From: Candidatus Heimdallarchaeota archaeon
GTDB lineage: Archaea; Asgardarchaeota; Heimdallarchaeia; Heimdallarchaeales; Heimdallarchaeaceae
Length of the DNA: 8,582 bases
Reading direction: 5' to 3'
Assembly (NCBI GenBank): GCA_023139025.1
Contig: JAGLOH010000071.1
Coordinates: 1-8,582 of the forward strand
A model generated the notes under the pieces. The model was given only the letters and a program-made list of their open reading frames with translations. It was not told the origin of the DNA and searched no databases. Both the position numbers and the translations under genes were made by a program. This document shows, in pieces, positions 7,679-8,582 of the stretch; positions within the stretch are counted from its first letter, which is position 1, and every line of letters begins with the position of its first letter.

Positions 7679-7682
7679 CCTC
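7679..7682 (-). promoter_or_regulatory. Ribosome binding site for the TTG start of the DP2-like gene
   Basis: GAGG (within TGAGGA) lies seven bases before the TTG at 7671. The TGA in the same stretch is an in-frame stop, so translation cannot begin further upstream, which supports the rare TTG start. Confidence 0.6.
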
Positions 7683-7692
7683 AGCGGTTAGT

Positions 7693-7738
7693 AAGTATCA
7701 AATTAATTATATAAGATTAAAATGGTAAATTGATACTT
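7693..7738. repeat. Inverted repeat bracketing the TATA box (possible operator)
   Basis: AAGTATCAA at 7693-7701 and its exact reverse complement TTGATACTT at 7730-7738 flank the TATA box at 7707-7714. Arm centres are 37 bases apart, about three and a half helical turns. Such placement suits a dimeric or DNA-looping regulator that would block TBP/TFB binding. No regulator gene is in the window, so function is inferred from geometry only. Confidence 0.4.
7707..7714 (-). promoter_or_regulatory. TATA box of the DP2-like gene
   Basis: TTATATAA is a strong archaeal TATA match. Initiation about 25 bases downstream, around 7685, would produce a leader of about 15 bases that just includes the GAGG ribosome site. 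The element upstream (TTTTAATC) is only a weak BRE. The box itself is palindromic, but orientation is given by the gene position. Confidence 0.55.
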
Positions 7739-7759
7739 TTACCCAATAAATATTCAACT

Positions 7760-7780
7760 AACTAATAATAAATATTAGTT
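7760..7780. repeat. Small perfect hairpin in the intergenic region
   Basis: AACTAATA (7760-7767) and TATTAGTT (7773-7780) are perfect reverse complements with a five-base loop. The stem is nearly all A/T and therefore weak. It lies between the methyltransferase stop and the DP2-like promoter, so it could be an upstream protein site or part of the methyltransferase transcript end. Confidence 0.35.
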
Positions 7781-7793
7781 TGCTTTTGCTCAA

Positions 7794-7807
7794 TTTTTTT
7801 AAAAAAA
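7794..7807 (-). terminator. T7/A7 tract ending the methyltransferase transcript
   Basis: The plus strand reads seven T then seven A. On the minus strand this gives TTCTTTTTTT starting six bases after the methyltransferase stop codon, a typical archaeal oligo-T terminator. The palindrome could also act on the opposite strand, but no plus-strand gene is near. Confidence 0.5.
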
Positions 7808-7815
7808 GAACAATA

Positions 7816-8520
7816 TCAAGAATCTTCTGGTCTTTGAGCTAAGACGAAATAATTGTCTTTCTTGGATAAACCACCAGAGACAGAAAGAAGAGAGACAGAA
7901 AAATTAGTTTTATGAAGAAGATTGATGATTTCTCGTTTTCTGAAAAGATGGTAATAACGGAATTGATTTTCGTCTCCAGGAATCTTCCAAACATGCCAAA
8001 TATCTCCTAGTTCATGTCTGTGGATAAAAAGAAGTTTTTTGAGAAAATTCTTAAAAAGAACCCAACGAGTTCCCGCTTTCCAAAAACGCCAGACACTTAA
8101 AATAAGAAAACCACCCGGTTGAAGAGTACGATAAAGCTCAGAAAGAGCAAGCTCTCGTTCTTGAGGTGATTCAAGATGATGAAGAGTAGCAATAATTAAA
8201 GAAAGATTAAAAGAACAGTCGCGAAAGGGAAGGTGAGAAAGAACACCAACTAAGGGTTCAACTTGATCGTGACAAAAGTCAACATCATGGTAGCCTGAAA
8301 GAATGGCTCGAGAAAGATCTAACCCAATAGCATCGTGAGTAAAATCAAGAGCACTGAGATTACGCATGTTTCCAGCACCAGCATCAAGAATACGGCCAGA
8401 AGGAGAAATATTAAGTTGATTGAAAAAAGCTACAAAATCCTTCCAAGGACGACGCTTAAGACGGGAATAACTAGGGGCGATTTTTTGATAAGCTAAACGT
8501 AATCGAGAAAGGGAATTCAT
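7816..8520 (-). CDS. Class I SAM methyltransferase, Trm9/ALKBH8-like (probable tRNA wobble-uridine methyltransferase)
   Basis: The 234-residue protein has a Rossmann SAM-binding fold: motif I LDAGAGN (45-51), acidic end of strand 2 GLDLS (66-70), LPFRDCSFNLSLI with ATLHHL (97-116) and LQPGG (133-137). The C-terminal part, with ILSVW, a long basic insert, RYYHLF (188-193) and a closing KKDNYFVLAQR, resembles the Trm9/ALKBH8 group. Those enzymes methyl-esterify carboxymethyl-uridine at tRNA position 34 and need the activator Trm112 in eukaryotes. Archaeal homologues exist; whether this one acts on tRNA is inferred from the tail. A generic small-molecule methyltransferase is the alternative. I chose the ATG at 8520; an in-frame TTG at 8529 would add three residues, with GAG only one base ahead of it. 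It lies upstream of, and in the same direction as, the DP2-like gene but has its own terminator. Confidence 0.8.
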   Translation of the reverse strand: MNSLSRLRLAYQKIAPSYSRLKRRPWKDFVAFFNQLNISPSGRILDAGAGNMRNLSALDFTHDAIGLDLSRAILSGYHDVDFCHDQVEPLVGVLSHLPFRDCSFNLSLIIATLHHLESPQERELALSELYRTLQPGGFLILSVWRFWKAGTRWVLFKNFLKKLLFIHRHELGDIWHVWKIPGDENQFRYYHLFRKREIINLLHKTNFSVSLLSVSGGLSKKDNYFVLAQRPEDS

Positions 8521-8568
8521 AATAATCAACTCAGAAAAAAGAAAAAAGTGGACAAGGGGGAAAGTTCG

Positions 8569-8576
8569 TTAAATAA
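8569..8576 (-). promoter_or_regulatory. Possible TATA box for the methyltransferase gene
   Basis: TTATTTAA read on the minus strand lies about 50 bases before the ATG at 8520. Initiation near 8546-8550 would leave a leader of 25-30 bases. The box is close to the window edge and matches only moderately. The rest of 8521-8582 shows no coding sequence. Confidence 0.3.
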
Positions 8577-8582
8577 GTCAGC

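Noticed and set aside
1..8582. CRISPR array, toxin-antitoxin, restriction or phage-defence system
   Set aside because: No regularly spaced repeats, nuclease, reverse transcriptase or small paired genes were found; the genes present are metabolic, transport, replication or scaffold types.

Overview
The window is AT-rich and most likely archaeal. The strongest evidence is an N-terminal fragment of the large subunit of archaeal family-D DNA polymerase (DP2), a protein known only from archaea. TATA boxes, oligo-T terminators and Shine-Dalgarno sites ahead of several genes fit this. An MttB-family methyltransferase, a long TPR protein and a Trm9-like methyltransferase would suit an Asgard or other mesophilic, metagenome-derived archaeon, but that finer placement is a guess.

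Layout. Bases 1-937 (+) hold the 3' part of a trimethylamine methyltransferase (MttB) family gene with no in-frame UAG. Bases 1042-2991 (+) encode a 649-residue TPR protein. Bases 3151-4148 (+) hold a metal-dependent amidohydrolase whose reading frame is broken by two +1 shifts about 50 bases apart; all metal ligands are still encoded. The minus strand then carries two tandem ABC-exporter genes, of which the downstream one (4155-5972) is a complete TMD-NBD half-transporter. The upstream one (5977-7671) is a chimera: about 280 residues of DP2 N-terminus joined in frame to an ABC nucleotide-binding domain, with no membrane domain. A 144-base intergenic region follows, with a clear TATA box flanked by an inverted repeat. 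A Trm9-like SAM methyltransferase (7816-8520, -) ends the window. No gap exceeds 300 bases.

How the genes fit together. The two ABC genes are separated by 4 bases and have complementary motif defects: Asp for the catalytic Glu in one, LSAGQ for LSGGQ in the other. This is the pattern of heterodimeric exporters with one degenerate ATP site, such as TM287/288. The upstream gene should therefore once have had its own six-helix membrane domain. Its replacement by the start of a replicative polymerase gene is the main anomaly of the window. It is either a misassembly or a real deletion/rearrangement, and only read data can tell. No CRISPR array, tRNA, rRNA, insertion sequence or phage gene was seen.
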